Positions 17,147-30,040 of a stretch of DNA of 64,000 bases are shown in pieces. This DNA comes from Candidatus Rifleibacteriota bacterium (GTDB lineage Bacteria > Riflebacteria > Ozemobacteria > Ozemobacterales > Ozemobacteraceae), in assembly GCA_029564115.1 (NCBI GenBank), contig JAKQQP010000177.1, positions 1 to 64,000 on the forward strand. The letters are read 5' to 3'. The notes under the pieces were generated by a model. It saw only the letters and a program-made list of their open reading frames with translations. It searched no databases and had not been told where the DNA came from. Both the position numbers and the translations under genes were made by a program. Numbering within the stretch: the first letter of the stretch is position 1; every line of letters begins with the position of its first letter.

Positions 17147-17908
17147 TTATTTCGGATAAACCCGCATGAGGTTCTTGATTTCCATGGTGCCAGACGAAAC
17201 GCTGGTTCTGTTGGTTTTACCATGCAGAACAACGATGCTGCCGGGCATTTCTTTGAGTTTTTCGGACCAGCTTTCAGAAATGACTTCGAGGCCGCGGTCT
17301 CTTTTTCCGAGGCGGTCTTCTTTAATATAAACCTTGTCTTTATGCAGTAAAACCTGACCGCGAACCGTTTCTTCCTGGGTCCAGACTTTTACAGGCTCTG
17401 CAGGTTTCTCTTCTTTTTTTCTGCGCTCTTTTTTGCGACCACCCTTGCGTTCTTCTTCAGGAAGGTAATCGTTGGGTTTTTTCACTTTTTTTACCGACTG
17501 GGCGGTCCAGAGCAGAACAGTGGGAACCTGTTTCCTGACTGTCTCACTCTTGTCTTCGTCTGTTTTGAGCTCATACTCGGTAGCGATGTTACCAATCAAC
17601 TGAGCCTCGACAACGTCGCCAAAATTTATCCGGCTGCGATCACGACGATTGCCGCGGTCGCGATATTCTCTGGGAAGATCGTAACTTACCCAGCTGCCAA
17701 TGCCGAGTGGCAGTTCTTCTGTGTCTGAGCCGACTACCTGCAGAATCTTCATGCTGACGCGGTCTCGATAAACCGATTCAATTTTGCCGACAGCAGTGAA
17801 TTCAACTATTGAAGAATCAGAATAGAGGGCAGCTCCCATAAGCATTACGAAAGCACATGCCAGCAGCGAAAAAAGAGCGCGCTGACGAAAAAAAACATTC
17901 TTTTGCAT
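17147..17908 (-). CDS. Exported protein of unknown function
   Basis: The start at 17908 is chosen because GGAG lies about 8 bp upstream; an in-frame ATG 24 bp earlier lacks one. The 253-residue product has a signal peptide or anchor (hydrophobic about 10-32), two beta-rich segments that look like OB or SH3-type strands, and a strongly basic/acidic linker in the middle (KGGRKKERRKKEEK). I do not recognise the family. It is first in the operon leading to the propeller lipoprotein, FUN14 and radical SAM genes. Confidence 0.7.
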   Translation of the reverse strand: MQKNVFFRQRALFSLLACAFVMLMGAALYSDSSIVEFTAVGKIESVYRDRVSMKILQVVGSDTEELPLGIGSWVSYDLPREYRDRGNRRDRSRINFGDVVEAQLIGNIATEYELKTDEDKSETVRKQVPTVLLWTAQSVKKVKKPNDYLPEEERKGGRKKERRKKEEKPAEPVKVWTQEETVRGQVLLHKDKVYIKEDRLGKRDRGLEVISESWSEKLKEMPGSIVVLHGKTNRTSVSSGTMEIKNLMRVYPK

Positions 17909-17943
17909 TGAATTCTCCTGCAAACTGTTCAAGGATTTGGAAC

Positions 17944-17972
17944 TTTATACCATATCTTGCCACCAGACGCAA
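17944..17972 (-). promoter_or_regulatory. Promoter of the exported-protein/radical SAM operon
   Basis: On the minus strand TTGCGT (17972-17967) and TATAAA (17949-17944) are 17 bp apart, with a TG one base before the -10 (extended -10). It lies about 36 bp before the start codon. Confidence 0.6.
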
Positions 17973-18073
17973 AACTTAAGCTGTCGTTTCAGGGTAAAGC
18001 TTTCTTGACTGATTTAGAGGCCTGGTGATAGACTTCGGCATTAATCTGCTGCTGACAGAAAGGCTTTTTATAC

Positions 18074-19075
18074 ATGCAACGAAGCGAACTGGAAAGAATT
18101 CTGGAAGGTTTTTCCAGATGCAGTCTGGCTGTTTTGGGTGACGTAATGCTCGACGAATTCTGCTGGGGAAAAGTAGACAGAATTTCTCCTGAAGCACCGG
18201 TGCCGATAGTTCAGGTTAAAACCGAAACATGGCGACCAGGTGGCGCAGCCAATGTGGCTTCGAACCTCGTCACTCTCGGGGCAAAGGCCCACATCTTCGG
18301 CATAATTGGCGACGACGGAGCTGGCAGAAGGCTCACTGAAGAATTACAAAAAGAAAACATCGGAACCGCCGGACTGATAGTCGATTCAGGTCGCAGAACT
18401 TCGGTAAAAACCAGAATTCTCGGGCAAAACCAGCAGATGATCAGGGTTGACCGCGAAAACACTGAAATCATAGATTATCAGCGACAAAAAGACATTCTTT
18501 CGGTTTTGATGGACATGTCAGACGAACTCGATGGCATTATCGTCTCAGATTACGCCAAGGGAGTTATCGTCGAAGACCTGTTCAAAGAGGTGGTCAGCAG
18601 GTTCCGCAAGCTCGGCAAATTCATTGCCGTCGACCCCAAACTCAAGAATTTTCCCATTTATCGAAAACCGACTATTATCACCCCCAACACCAAAGAAGCC
18701 GAAGCGGCTCTGGGTCGAGTTTTCGAATGTGAAGCCGATGTAATGAAGGGCGGAGTAGATCTGCTCAAGAGCACTGGTGCAGACGCAATCCTCATTACGC
18801 GCAGCGAACATGGCATGAGCCTGTTCGAAAAAGGTCGGGAGCCGGTAACCATACCGACCAGAGCACTACAGGTTTTCGATGTAACCGGGGCCGGCGACAC
18901 AGTGATCAGCACCTTCAGCCTTGGGCTCGCGTCGGGCTGTTCCATGCAGATTGCTTCTGAAGTGGCAAATCTTGCAGCCGGCGTAGTGGTGGGCATAGTC
19001 GGCACCGCAGCGGCAAACTGTTCTCAAGTGCTGGAGCATTATGACCGTAGCCGATTCAACAGTTCAAAGGAATGA
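18074..19075 (+). CDS. rfaE1: D-glycero-beta-D-manno-heptose-7-phosphate kinase (RfaE domain I)
   Basis: The 333-residue PfkB/ribokinase-family protein has [13 protein letters not shown] near the N-terminus, [22 protein letters not shown] at about 54-65, and the catalytic DVTGAGDTV near the C-terminus. The opening segment is typical of HldE/RfaE kinase domains. It phosphorylates heptose 7-phosphate for ADP-heptose, the inner-core LPS sugar. In Escherichia coli the kinase is fused to the adenylyltransferase; here the kinase stands alone. It is followed after 1 bp by the isomerase-adenylyltransferase fusion. Confidence 0.93.
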   Translation: MQRSELERILEGFSRCSLAVLGDVMLDEFCWGKVDRISPEAPVPIVQVKTETWRPGGAANVASNLVTLGAKAHIFGIIGDDGAGRRLTEELQKENIGTAGLIVDSGRRTSVKTRILGQNQQMIRVDRENTEIIDYQRQKDILSVLMDMSDELDGIIVSDYAKGVIVEDLFKEVVSRFRKLGKFIAVDPKLKNFPIYRKPTIITPNTKEAEAALGRVFECEADVMKGGVDLLKSTGADAILITRSEHGMSLFEKGREPVTIPTRALQVFDVTGAGDTVISTFSLGLASGCSMQIASEVANLAAGVVVGIVGTAAANCSQVLEHYDRSRFNSSKE

Positions 19076-19076
19076 T

Positions 19077-20121
19077 ATGAAAAAATATTTTAACGACGAT
19101 CTGCGGGCACTGAGATTGACTGCCTGGTCAGCGGCAAACCACGACCTCGACAACGACTTTGCCGAAGCGGTAAAAATTATGGTGGCTGCTCTCACAAACG
19201 GTCAGCGCATTCTGGTCTGTGGCAATGGCGGTTCAGCCTCTGACGCCGAACACATGGCAGGCGAACTGGTTGGGCGATTCGGTTACGACCGCGCCTCCCT
19301 CCCCTGCATCTCACTTTGCACCCCCTCAGCCACTTTTACAGCCATTGCCAATGACTATGGCTATGAACAGGTTTTCAAACGCCAGGTTCAAGGGCTGGGC
19401 CGGGCCGGCGATGTTCTGGTCGGGATATCGACCAGCGGCAATTCGCCAAACATCGTTGAAGCGTTCAAAACCGCCGGCGAAATGAACATAACCACCATCG
19501 CCATGACTGGCAGTCGCGACTCAAAACTATCTCAAATTGCCAACCTGACGCTGAGAGCGCCATCGACTCGAACGCCGCGCATCCAGGAAATTCATGGCCT
19601 GCTTCTGCACAGCATGTGCCGGGCAATCGAAGAGGAAATTTTTTCGGGCAAAGCTATGGCTCCGGCTCTGCCAGCCAACAAAATTATCACGGATTCAGAA
19701 TTACCCGTTCTGGCTGCGGCAATCAAAGATTATCGAAGCGTTTTCACCAACGGCTGTTTCGATATTCTTCACCCCGGGCACGTGTATGTGCTCAACGAAG
19801 CCCGCAAAGCCGGTGAACTTCTCATTGTCGGCCTGAATACCGACGATTCGATTCGGCGTCTGAAAGGCTTTACCAGGCCATATCACAGCTTTTCCGATCG
19901 GGCGATGGTCTTGAGTGCTCTAGAATGCGTCGATTACGTGATCGGTTTTGCAGAAGACACTCCCGAAAACCTCATAAAAATCCTGACTCCCAAAATTCTC
20001 GTCAAGGGCGGAGATTACACCCCGGCCACTATCGTCGGCGCCGACTGGGTAACCGATCACGGTGGTCAAGTCAAGGTAATTCCGCTGCTCGAAGGGCATT
20101 CAACTACTGGTATTCTGACAA

Positions 20122-20132
<11 letters not shown>
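19077..20132 (+). CDS. gmhA-hldC: Fused sedoheptulose-7-phosphate isomerase (GmhA) and heptose-1-phosphate adenylyltransferase (HldC)
   Basis: The 351-residue protein has two complete domains. Residues 1 to about 195 are a GmhA-type SIS domain ([28 protein letters not shown], a catalytic-type Glu about 63 and His173 in EIHGLLLH). Residues about 205-351 are a cytidylyltransferase-fold domain with [13 protein letters not shown] (HxGH at 232-235) and ILVKGGDY. Together with the kinase gene this supplies isomerisation, kinase and adenylyl transfer for ADP-heptose. A GmhB phosphatase is not seen in the window. The start at 19077 is preceded by AAGGAA. Confidence 0.92.
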
Positions 20133-24228
<4,096 letters not shown>

Positions 24229-24229
24229 T

Positions 24230-24502
24230 TCAGGCCATTTCCTCACCGAAACCGCTGTCAATAAGTGAAGCGATAGCGTCTACCGCTTCGACTTCATCAC
24301 TGCCGTCAGCAGTGACGACAATCTTCTGGCCGGGACCGGCCGCCAGCATCATAACTCCGAGAATGCTCTTGGCATTGATCTCGGTGTCTTCCTTGATCAG
24401 CTGGATCTCAGATTCGAATTTGCCGGCAAGCTTCACCACGAGTGAAGCCGGGCGCGCATGCAGCCCAAGCTTGTTTCTGATTTCAACTTCTTTTCTCTTC
24501 AT
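24230..24502 (-). CDS. ptsH: PTS phosphocarrier protein HPr
   Basis: The 90-residue protein has the catalytic His15 in GLHARPAS and a well-conserved regulatory-serine region NAKSILGVMML with Ser46. In HPr proteins that are targets of HPr kinase, this serine is phosphorylated for carbon control; here that is suggested but no kinase gene is visible in the window. It lies between the IID gene (9 bp gap) and ptsI (1 bp gap). Confidence 0.96.
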   Translation of the reverse strand: MKRKEVEIRNKLGLHARPASLVVKLAGKFESEIQLIKEDTEINAKSILGVMMLAAGPGQKIVVTADGSDEVEAVDAIASLIDSGFGEEMA

Positions 24503-24511
24503 GCTGTGTCC

Positions 24512-25303
24512 TTAGATCAGAATTCCCCAGTGGTAAAGCACCAGGGCACAAACCATCAGTAGAAAGGAAATGAGAAGCACATCGACTCTGGCGCGATAGG
24601 CAACTGTGCCAAGCGTAACCAGCAGAAGTGCCCCAAATCCCTGAACTACCTTTTCACCAAAATAAAAATATTCGAGGGGCAGATTGGTCAGAAGAAAGGG
24701 TGTATGCACGTTAACATGGTTTGGTATCAGGTAGGCCAGCAGCACCATGGTTCCGTAGCGCAGATTCTGCCTGATCTGCGGAAACTGGAACTGGCGCAGC
24801 GACCTGATAACGTGTGTTCCCTCGCGATAACCCCAGAAAATCCCGGCAAACCTGAAGTAGAGATGCGGCAGGTTGTAAATTGCCAGAAAAATCAGGGGCG
24901 TCAACAGATAATTGCCAAAAGCAAAAGTCAAAGCCACCGTGGCGACAAATGGGCGCCAGCTGTCCCAGAAGAGGCCGTCGCCAATGGCGGCGCAGGCGGT
25001 CATCAAACCTTCTTTGGTGTCGTGAATTACGTCTTCACCGATTTCGCCGCGACTGAGCCGCTCTTCAAGTGCCAGAGTCACACCCATGACAATCGAGGCA
25101 AAATAGGGATTGGTATTGAAATACTCAAGATGGCGCAGATACGCGGCCTCTCTTGCCGGACCGGGTGCATGCAACTGGTCTATACCGGGGCGGATGGCAT
25201 ACAGAAAGCCCATACTCATCATTCCGCGGTAATTCCAGGATGACTGCAGAAAAAAGCTGCGAAATGCAATTCTGACCAACATGCTGCGCGGCAGGGTTCT
25301 CAT
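24512..25303 (-). CDS. PTS mannose/fructose/sorbose family IID component
   Basis: The 263-residue protein matches the IID family: the N-terminal RSFFLQSSWNYRGMMSMGFLY, NTNPYFASIVMGVTLALEE, and several hydrophobic segments in the last third. With IIC it forms the membrane translocator of mannose-type PTS. Its start overlaps the IIC stop by 4 bases. Full length. Confidence 0.93.
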   Translation of the reverse strand: MRTLPRSMLVRIAFRSFFLQSSWNYRGMMSMGFLYAIRPGIDQLHAPGPAREAAYLRHLEYFNTNPYFASIVMGVTLALEERLSRGEIGEDVIHDTKEGLMTACAAIGDGLFWDSWRPFVATVALTFAFGNYLLTPLIFLAIYNLPHLYFRFAGIFWGYREGTHVIRSLRQFQFPQIRQNLRYGTMVLLAYLIPNHVNVHTPFLLTNLPLEYFYFGEKVVQGFGALLLVTLGTVAYRARVDVLLISFLLMVCALVLYHWGILI

Positions 25304-26094
25304 TTTCTCGCCCCCGTTGCGCGGTTACGATACATGACGAATGCCGCTGCCGCCAGCCCCAGCCATATTTTTGCCGGCAGCAGAGTAAAAACTATTACAG
25401 CGCCGATAAAATATCTTATTTCTTCGCGGCTCTTTAGAACCATGCTTGCCAGCACCGAAAAGCCTATTGCGGGCAGCAATCCCTGAACCACGATAAAACC
25501 GCTGCCATGCTTGAAGCTCAAGGTCTGAGTGAAATATTTGAGAGGCTCGACCCCGAGCCAGACCACCAGAAAACAAAAAACAAAGGCTTTGGTAAAAGTG
25601 CAAACCCCGCCCAGAGTATGGCCGAAAGCCACCGCCCATAACGAGTTGTCTTCGACCTTCTGACTGACCCATGCATCTATACTCGTATTCAGGCGCCTGA
25701 CGAACATGTCGAGACTGCGCCCGAGAAGCCCAAGAGCCACCGCCAGCAGCAAAGCAACCGTGTAGCAGGCTTCCCTTTCTGAGTAGGTTTCGTAAGAATG
25801 CCCGGAAATAAAACCGAGGGCAACTGAAAGAACCGAAGCCAGTGCGGCATCGGGTGGAACGTTCATCCCCAGAGGCAGTTGTTCGATCCAGAGCAGTTGA
25901 AGAATTACGCCGACCATCAGCCCCAGCTTGAGCCCAGCAGCGGCTTCACCAAAAAGACTGCCGAGAAAAAGGCCGGTCAACGGCGCAGCCACTATTGGCT
26001 GCGAAATCATGAACTGCCAGGTCGCGGTCGAATCGAGATCAACGATACCACCGATCAGGGCAATCAGGAGCGAAGCTGTTAGATGTTCCGGCAT
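25300..26094 (-). CDS. PTS mannose/fructose/sorbose family IIC component
   Basis: The 264-residue polytopic membrane protein opens with LIALIGGIVDLDSTATWQFMISQP. It shows the PLTGLFLGSLFGEAAAGLKLGLMVGVILQLLWI block that is diagnostic of the IIC family. GGAGA precedes the start. The protein is more diverged from textbook enteric ManY than IIA and IIB are. It follows the sugar-binding lipoprotein gene by 18 bp. Confidence 0.92.
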   Translation of the reverse strand: MPEHLTASLLIALIGGIVDLDSTATWQFMISQPIVAAPLTGLFLGSLFGEAAAGLKLGLMVGVILQLLWIEQLPLGMNVPPDAALASVLSVALGFISGHSYETYSEREACYTVALLLAVALGLLGRSLDMFVRRLNTSIDAWVSQKVEDNSLWAVAFGHTLGGVCTFTKAFVFCFLVVWLGVEPLKYFTQTLSFKHGSGFIVVQGLLPAIGFSVLASMVLKSREEIRYFIGAVIVFTLLPAKIWLGLAAAAFVMYRNRATGARK

Positions 26095-26112
26095 GAGGTC
26101 TCCATGATTCGA

Positions 26113-27414
26113 TCAGCGGTGAGTGATTTTCCACTCGTTTACCAGGTCATTCAAAGCGTATTGCGGCGACAGGTCACCGTTGAGAACCTGCTTGAGCTTC
26201 TCGCCGAGCGGGGCGTATATTTCGCCACGCAAAGGGCTGTTGATAACTTTGCGGCTCGTTTGCAACTGTCTGATGAATGTCTGCAGATAAGGGTCTTTTT
26301 TCAGTTCAGGGGCACCGAAAACCGTTCTTCGCGCCGGCAACCCGAAGTTTATCATAGTCAGACGCTTCTGTACCTCGGGGCTGAACATGTGGCGAATGAA
26401 TTTGATGGCAGCACTGCGCTTTTTTGTGGTGCGTGCAATTACCAGGGTCTGACAACCGGTCGGGGAAAAACTGCCATGCGGCCCCTGCGGCAGCGGCGCG
26501 ATACCAAGATTCTCATTATTGTCTTTAAAAGCTGAGCCAGCAATGACATTACGAATAGCCCAGGGTCCTGAAAAGATCATACTGACCTGGCCGTTACCGA
26601 AACTTCCCATCATTGTCTGGTAGACGTTAGAACGCAGGTTAACGGGCGGAACAGCCTTGAGGCCATCTTTGAGATGCAAAAGAAATTCCATTGCCTTGCG
26701 GGCCGAGTCAGAATTTATTGCCAGCGAGCCATCTGTAGAAAAATACTGCCCGCCAAAGCCAAAGAAAAACGGCTCAAAATACCAGCCGTTCGGGTAAATA
26801 AAAAAGCCGTATCTGCCAAGATTAGGGTCGGTCAAAGTGGCGGCGGCAGCCGAGAACTCATCGAAATTTTCAGGGACTTTCACGCCCTTTTCAGCAAGAT
26901 GAGATTTATTATAAAACATTGCCAGGCAATCAACCGAGATGGGCATGGCCCAGAGTTTTTCGTTCACGGTGATAACGCCACGGGCAATCGGCACCATATC
27001 TTCAAGTTCTTCGGCAACCTCTTTTGCAGAGATTTCAGCGATACAGTCACTGCTGACGAAATCATTCAGCCAGAAGCGATCGGCACGCAGAATATCTGGC
27101 CCGGAACCAGCCTTGATACTCTCTTTGAATTTTTCCCGGGCCTTATAAAAATCTACAGCGACTTCCTTGATCTCGATTCCGGGGTTGGCAGCACAGAACT
27201 CTTTGATAATGGCCGGCATGGCACGTGCTTCTGCACCTTCCATGGTATTCCAGAATTCGACAGTTACAGTGCCTGCGGCACCAGCGTCATCACTGCTGCC
27301 TGAGCATCCGACTGTCAGCAGTAACCCCGGCAACAGCAGGGCTAGCGTCAGACAGAGTAAAATCGATCTGACGCTGGTTACTGAGGTATCGCTTGTCGAG
27401 CTTTTACTTATCAA
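26113..27414 (-). CDS. ABC transporter family 1 solute-binding lipoprotein (sugar type)
   Basis: The 433-residue product has a lipoprotein signal with Cys in LTVGCSG (about residue 39). The mature protein resembles extracellular family 1 binding proteins (VEFWNTMEGAEARAMPAIIKEF near the start, FSGPWAIRNV, GCQTLVIARTTKKRSAAIKFI). It would capture a sugar or oligosaccharide in the periplasm. The start is TTG with a weak binding site. It is embedded in the PTS operon between the ABC ATPase and IIC. No ABC permease gene is present in the window. Confidence 0.88.
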   Translation of the reverse strand: MISKSSTSDTSVTSVRSILLCLTLALLLPGLLLTVGCSGSSDDAGAAGTVTVEFWNTMEGAEARAMPAIIKEFCAANPGIEIKEVAVDFYKAREKFKESIKAGSGPDILRADRFWLNDFVSSDCIAEISAKEVAEELEDMVPIARGVITVNEKLWAMPISVDCLAMFYNKSHLAEKGVKVPENFDEFSAAAATLTDPNLGRYGFFIYPNGWYFEPFFFGFGGQYFSTDGSLAINSDSARKAMEFLLHLKDGLKAVPPVNLRSNVYQTMMGSFGNGQVSMIFSGPWAIRNVIAGSAFKDNNENLGIAPLPQGPHGSFSPTGCQTLVIARTTKKRSAAIKFIRHMFSPEVQKRLTMINFGLPARRTVFGAPELKKDPYLQTFIRQLQTSRKVINSPLRGEIYAPLGEKLKQVLNGDLSPQYALNDLVNEWKITHR

Positions 27415-27439
27415 TGGCTTCAGGCCTTTTTATGTCAGA

Positions 27440-27463
27440 GAAGGAGGGCGGAAACCCTCCTTC
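27440..27463 (-). promoter_or_regulatory. Intercistronic hairpin between the ABC ATPase and binding-protein genes
   Basis: A perfect 9-bp stem, GAAGGAGGG and CCCTCCTTC with a 6-base loop. Read in the operon direction it is not followed by a T-run, so it looks more like an mRNA processing or stability element than a terminator. Such hairpins often precede abundant binding-protein cistrons. Confidence 0.5.
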
Positions 27464-27493
27464 TTGCTACAGTTCAGAAGTTAGAGCCCGCAG

Positions 27494-27508
27494 GCAGACT
27501 CAGTCTGC
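27494..27508. repeat. Short interspersed palindrome, copy 2
   Basis: GCAGACTCAGTCTGC is a perfect 6-bp inverted repeat with a 3-base centre. It overlaps the last codons and the TGA stop of the ABC ATPase gene (KAD-stop). Confidence 0.6.
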
Positions 27509-28618
27509 TTTGCGTTTTATTCTGGTGGTATCAGACTGTTTAAAGAGATGAAAGCGATTGACCGGAATATGAGCCGTCACACTCTGGCCGACTTCGACCT
27601 GAACGGAAGGTTCAACCCTGGCATTCAGGCTGTGGCCGTTACATTCAAGATACAGATAGGTTTCGGCTCCCATGGGTTCGATCAATTCGACTTTACAGGG
27701 CAGTTCGAGTGTCTGAATGGATTTATCGGTGTTGTTGATGAGAATATGTTCGGGTCTGATACCCATGAACATATCGTCTTCAAAGCCATCGGCAAAATGA
27801 TCACCCAGAGCGATCTGCCAGTCATGGGTGCGATCGCTGTTTTTGCCGGGCTGTAGAGCCATACCCTTGTCGCTGCGCTTGACTTTGGCGATGTTCATTG
27901 GCGGCGAGCCGATAAAGGTGGCTACGAAAACATTGGCCGGGCGATCATAAATTACAGCAGGTACATCGTATTGCTGAATGATGCCTTCGTGCAGCAGAAC
28001 GATACGGTCGGCCATGGTCATGGCTTCGACCTGGTCGTGCGTTACATAGACGAAGGTAGTGCGCAGGCGCTGATGCAGTTTTTTGATTTCGGCACGCATC
28101 TGCACACGTAGTTTGGCATCGAGATTCGAAAGGGGTTCGTCCATAAGAAAAACCTTGGGCTCGCGAACTATGGCGCGGCCAAGGGCAACGCGCTGCCGCT
28201 GCCCGCCTGACAGCTGTTTCGGCAAGCGATCGAGATAGTCGGTAAGACCGAGAATCTGCGCTGCTTCATTAACGCGGCTGCTTATTTCAGATTCTGGTAT
28301 TTTGCGCAGCTTGAGACCAAAAGAAAGGTTTTCTCTGACGTTCATATGCGGATAAAGCGCATAGTTTTGAAAAACCATGGCGATATCGCGATCTTTGGGG
28401 GGCAGATTATTGACCACCACATCACCGATTCTGATGTCGCCTGAAGTGATGTCTTCAAGCCCGGCAACCATGCGCAGACTTGTGCTTTTGCCGCAACCGG
28501 AAGGGCCGACCAGAACAACGAATTCTTTATCTTCGATATGCAGGTCTATGCCTTTGACTGTCGATTCTTTCGCACCTTCATAAGTTTTTACAACTTTGGA
28601 AAAATTAATGGAAGCCAT
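27500..28618 (-). CDS. ABC transporter ATPase, MalK/UgpC/MsmK type
   Basis: The 372-residue protein has Walker A GPSGCGKST at 38-46, the Q-loop, signature LSGGQRQRVALGRAI, Walker B VFLMDEPLSNLDAKLR, the H-loop THDQ and a C-terminal TOBE-type regulatory region of about 130 residues. MsmK-like ATPases can energise several sugar importers. In this operon it sits between IIB and the binding protein, without a permease. Either the permease is elsewhere or the ATPase has a regulatory role with the PTS; the sequence cannot decide. Confidence 0.93.
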   Translation of the reverse strand: MASINFSKVVKTYEGAKESTVKGIDLHIEDKEFVVLVGPSGCGKSTSLRMVAGLEDITSGDIRIGDVVVNNLPPKDRDIAMVFQNYALYPHMNVRENLSFGLKLRKIPESEISSRVNEAAQILGLTDYLDRLPKQLSGGQRQRVALGRAIVREPKVFLMDEPLSNLDAKLRVQMRAEIKKLHQRLRTTFVYVTHDQVEAMTMADRIVLLHEGIIQQYDVPAVIYDRPANVFVATFIGSPPMNIAKVKRSDKGMALQPGKNSDRTHDWQIALGDHFADGFEDDMFMGIRPEHILINNTDKSIQTLELPCKVELIEPMGAETYLYLECNGHSLNARVEPSVQVEVGQSVTAHIPVNRFHLFKQSDTTRIKRKAD

Positions 28619-28635
28619 ACTCTGCCCTCGCTTTG

Positions 28636-29100
28636 TTACAGAATGTCGACCAGTGGCATGGGTTCATTCTGCGGTGTAGGTTGAAAAACCGGTTTAATTC
28701 CTGAATCAAGAATTAACTCGAAATACTTACGATCGTCTTCATCGACATGCAGCGCTTCGAATATTTCCTGTTTGTCATCACGGGAATGCATGCCTCCGAC
28801 ATTGAAGCGTCGGGGAGCAATTCCACTCTGCAGACATTTCCAGGCATCGAAGGGAGAGGCAACCAGAATGAACGAATTCTCTGAGACCAACTCGATGTCG
28901 ATATCCGAAGTCGCAAAAAAATGCAGTTCGACTTCGGGAGGAACACTCAACGCCATGAGTTCCTGGCGCATAAAATCTTCACTTATTTTGTCGTTTACCA
29001 CCAGCAGCCGATCTGGTCTGACTTCGGGGAGCCAGCCAACGATAACCTGCCCATGGATCAACCTGTCATCGATTCTTAAAAATGCAGCAACTTTTGTCAT
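28636..29100 (-). CDS. PTS mannose/fructose/sorbose family IIB component
   Basis: The 154-residue protein opens with FLRIDDRLIHGQVIVGW, the IIB active-site region with phosphorylatable His16. It then shows LLVVNDKISEDFMRQELM and VGGMHSR. It receives phosphate from IIA and passes it to the sugar at the IIC-IID complex. It overlaps the IIA stop by 4 bases. Confidence 0.94.
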   Translation of the reverse strand: MTKVAAFLRIDDRLIHGQVIVGWLPEVRPDRLLVVNDKISEDFMRQELMALSVPPEVELHFFATSDIDIELVSENSFILVASPFDAWKCLQSGIAPRRFNVGGMHSRDDKQEIFEALHVDEDDRKYFELILDSGIKPVFQPTPQNEPMPLVDIL

Positions 29101-29510
29101 GCTTTTTTTGCAACTCTTTTTTCGAAAAACTCTTTGAGATTGATGATGCTTTTGACACCACTCGCGTGCACTCTGGCGGCGAGAGCTTTGAGATCGTTGC
29201 CTTCGCGGTAGCTGATCGCTTCAAGGAGCATCGGCAGATTAGCGCCGGTGATGATCTCGACCTTTTCTTTTTTCATGAGTTCGACACAAACGTTAGTAGC
29301 ACTTCCGCCCATGATATCGGTGAGAATCAGACAACCGTCGGTCCTGTAATTCTCGATAGCGGCATTAGCTTTCTGCCTGAGGTTGTCGAGTGATTCCCTG
29401 GCTGTGAACGAAACGGCAACAACGTCTTTCGATTCGCCCATGATCAGGGAAGCAGTGGCGAGCAGCTGTTCTGAGAGAGTTCCGTGGGTTATTACAACAA
29501 CTCCAATCAT
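29097..29510 (-). CDS. PTS mannose/fructose/sorbose family IIA component
   Basis: The 137-residue protein has VVVITHGTLSEQLL with catalytic His9. ILTDIMGGSATNVC follows, both characteristic of the IIA(Man) fold. It is a separate polypeptide, not fused to IIB as in E. coli ManX. It starts 2 bp after the HutP-like gene. Confidence 0.95.
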   Translation of the reverse strand: MIGVVVITHGTLSEQLLATASLIMGESKDVVAVSFTARESLDNLRQKANAAIENYRTDGCLILTDIMGGSATNVCVELMKKEKVEIITGANLPMLLEAISYREGNDLKALAARVHASGVKSIINLKEFFEKRVAKKA

Positions 29511-29512
29511 CG

Positions 29513-30013
29513 TCAGTCCTCCAGGCAGTGGTAAAGTACGCGACTGGTCGAAATTTCGTGATCGACCTCCAGACCGGGGAGACCGATACTGCCGAAAACA
29601 CCAATGGCAATATCGCTGCCGCGCACAGCCAGACCTATTTTCAGACCGCCGCCGGCAATACTCATCATCGGGCCATCTATCGACCGCAACACTTCGTCAA
29701 CCAGCTGCGAAACCACGTGCCGATTCTTCATGTTAACTGTGATCAGACCGCTGTTTTCGGCGGCGCCAAAGGTGTTGCGAAGAATTTTGCTCTTGAGGTT
29801 ATCACCGCTGCCACCAGCTCTGGTAATCACAGCACAGATTCCGTGGCTGCCAAGATAATCGATAAGATCGTCATCGTGATCATTATCGATCATACTGCAG
29901 AGAATCGCTGCCTTCGACAGCGAAACCGCGCCATTTTGAAGTAAAACGTTCTCAAATGCAAATTGCGTCATGTACACCAGTTTTTTGGCAAGAGTTCGGT
30001 CAATCAGGCTCAT
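29513..30013 (-). CDS. HutP-like protein, candidate RNA-binding antiterminator
   Basis: The 166-residue product (ATG 30013, GGAGGG 10 bp upstream) resembles Bacillus HutP. It has a Ser-Gly-Val/Leu-Ile step after an Ala-rich helix (AAENSGLITV), the metal-binding His in NRHVVSQL (His99), and the C-terminal GSDIAIGVFGSIGLPGLEVDHE, which parallels the HutP segment ending GLEHE (His152). HutP is an L-histidine- and Mg2+-dependent hexamer that binds UAG-type triplets and prevents termination. Here the second His of the HxxxH pair is Gln103. As first gene of the PTS operon it probably regulates that operon; the ligand is unknown. A TTG reading from 30052 is less likely. Confidence 0.68.
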   Translation of the reverse strand: MSLIDRTLAKKLVYMTQFAFENVLLQNGAVSLSKAAILCSMIDNDHDDDLIDYLGSHGICAVITRAGGSGDNLKSKILRNTFGAAENSGLITVNMKNRHVVSQLVDEVLRSIDGPMMSIAGGGLKIGLAVRGSDIAIGVFGSIGLPGLEVDHEISTSRVLYHCLED

Positions 30014-30040
30014 TATAGGTTTGCCCTCCGGCAAAGTCAA
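30012..30040 (-). promoter_or_regulatory. Promoter-like element with a palindrome in the spacer, at the start of the PTS operon
   Basis: On the minus strand TTGACT (30040-30035) and TATAAT (30017-30012) are exactly 17 bp apart. The spacer holds TTTGCC-GGAG-GGCAAA (30035-30020), a perfect 6-bp inverted repeat whose 4-base centre is the Shine-Dalgarno core. The -10 overlaps the ATG at 30013. The sequence may therefore be a promoter for a shorter product, an operator, or an RNA hairpin exposing the binding site. Confidence 0.5.
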
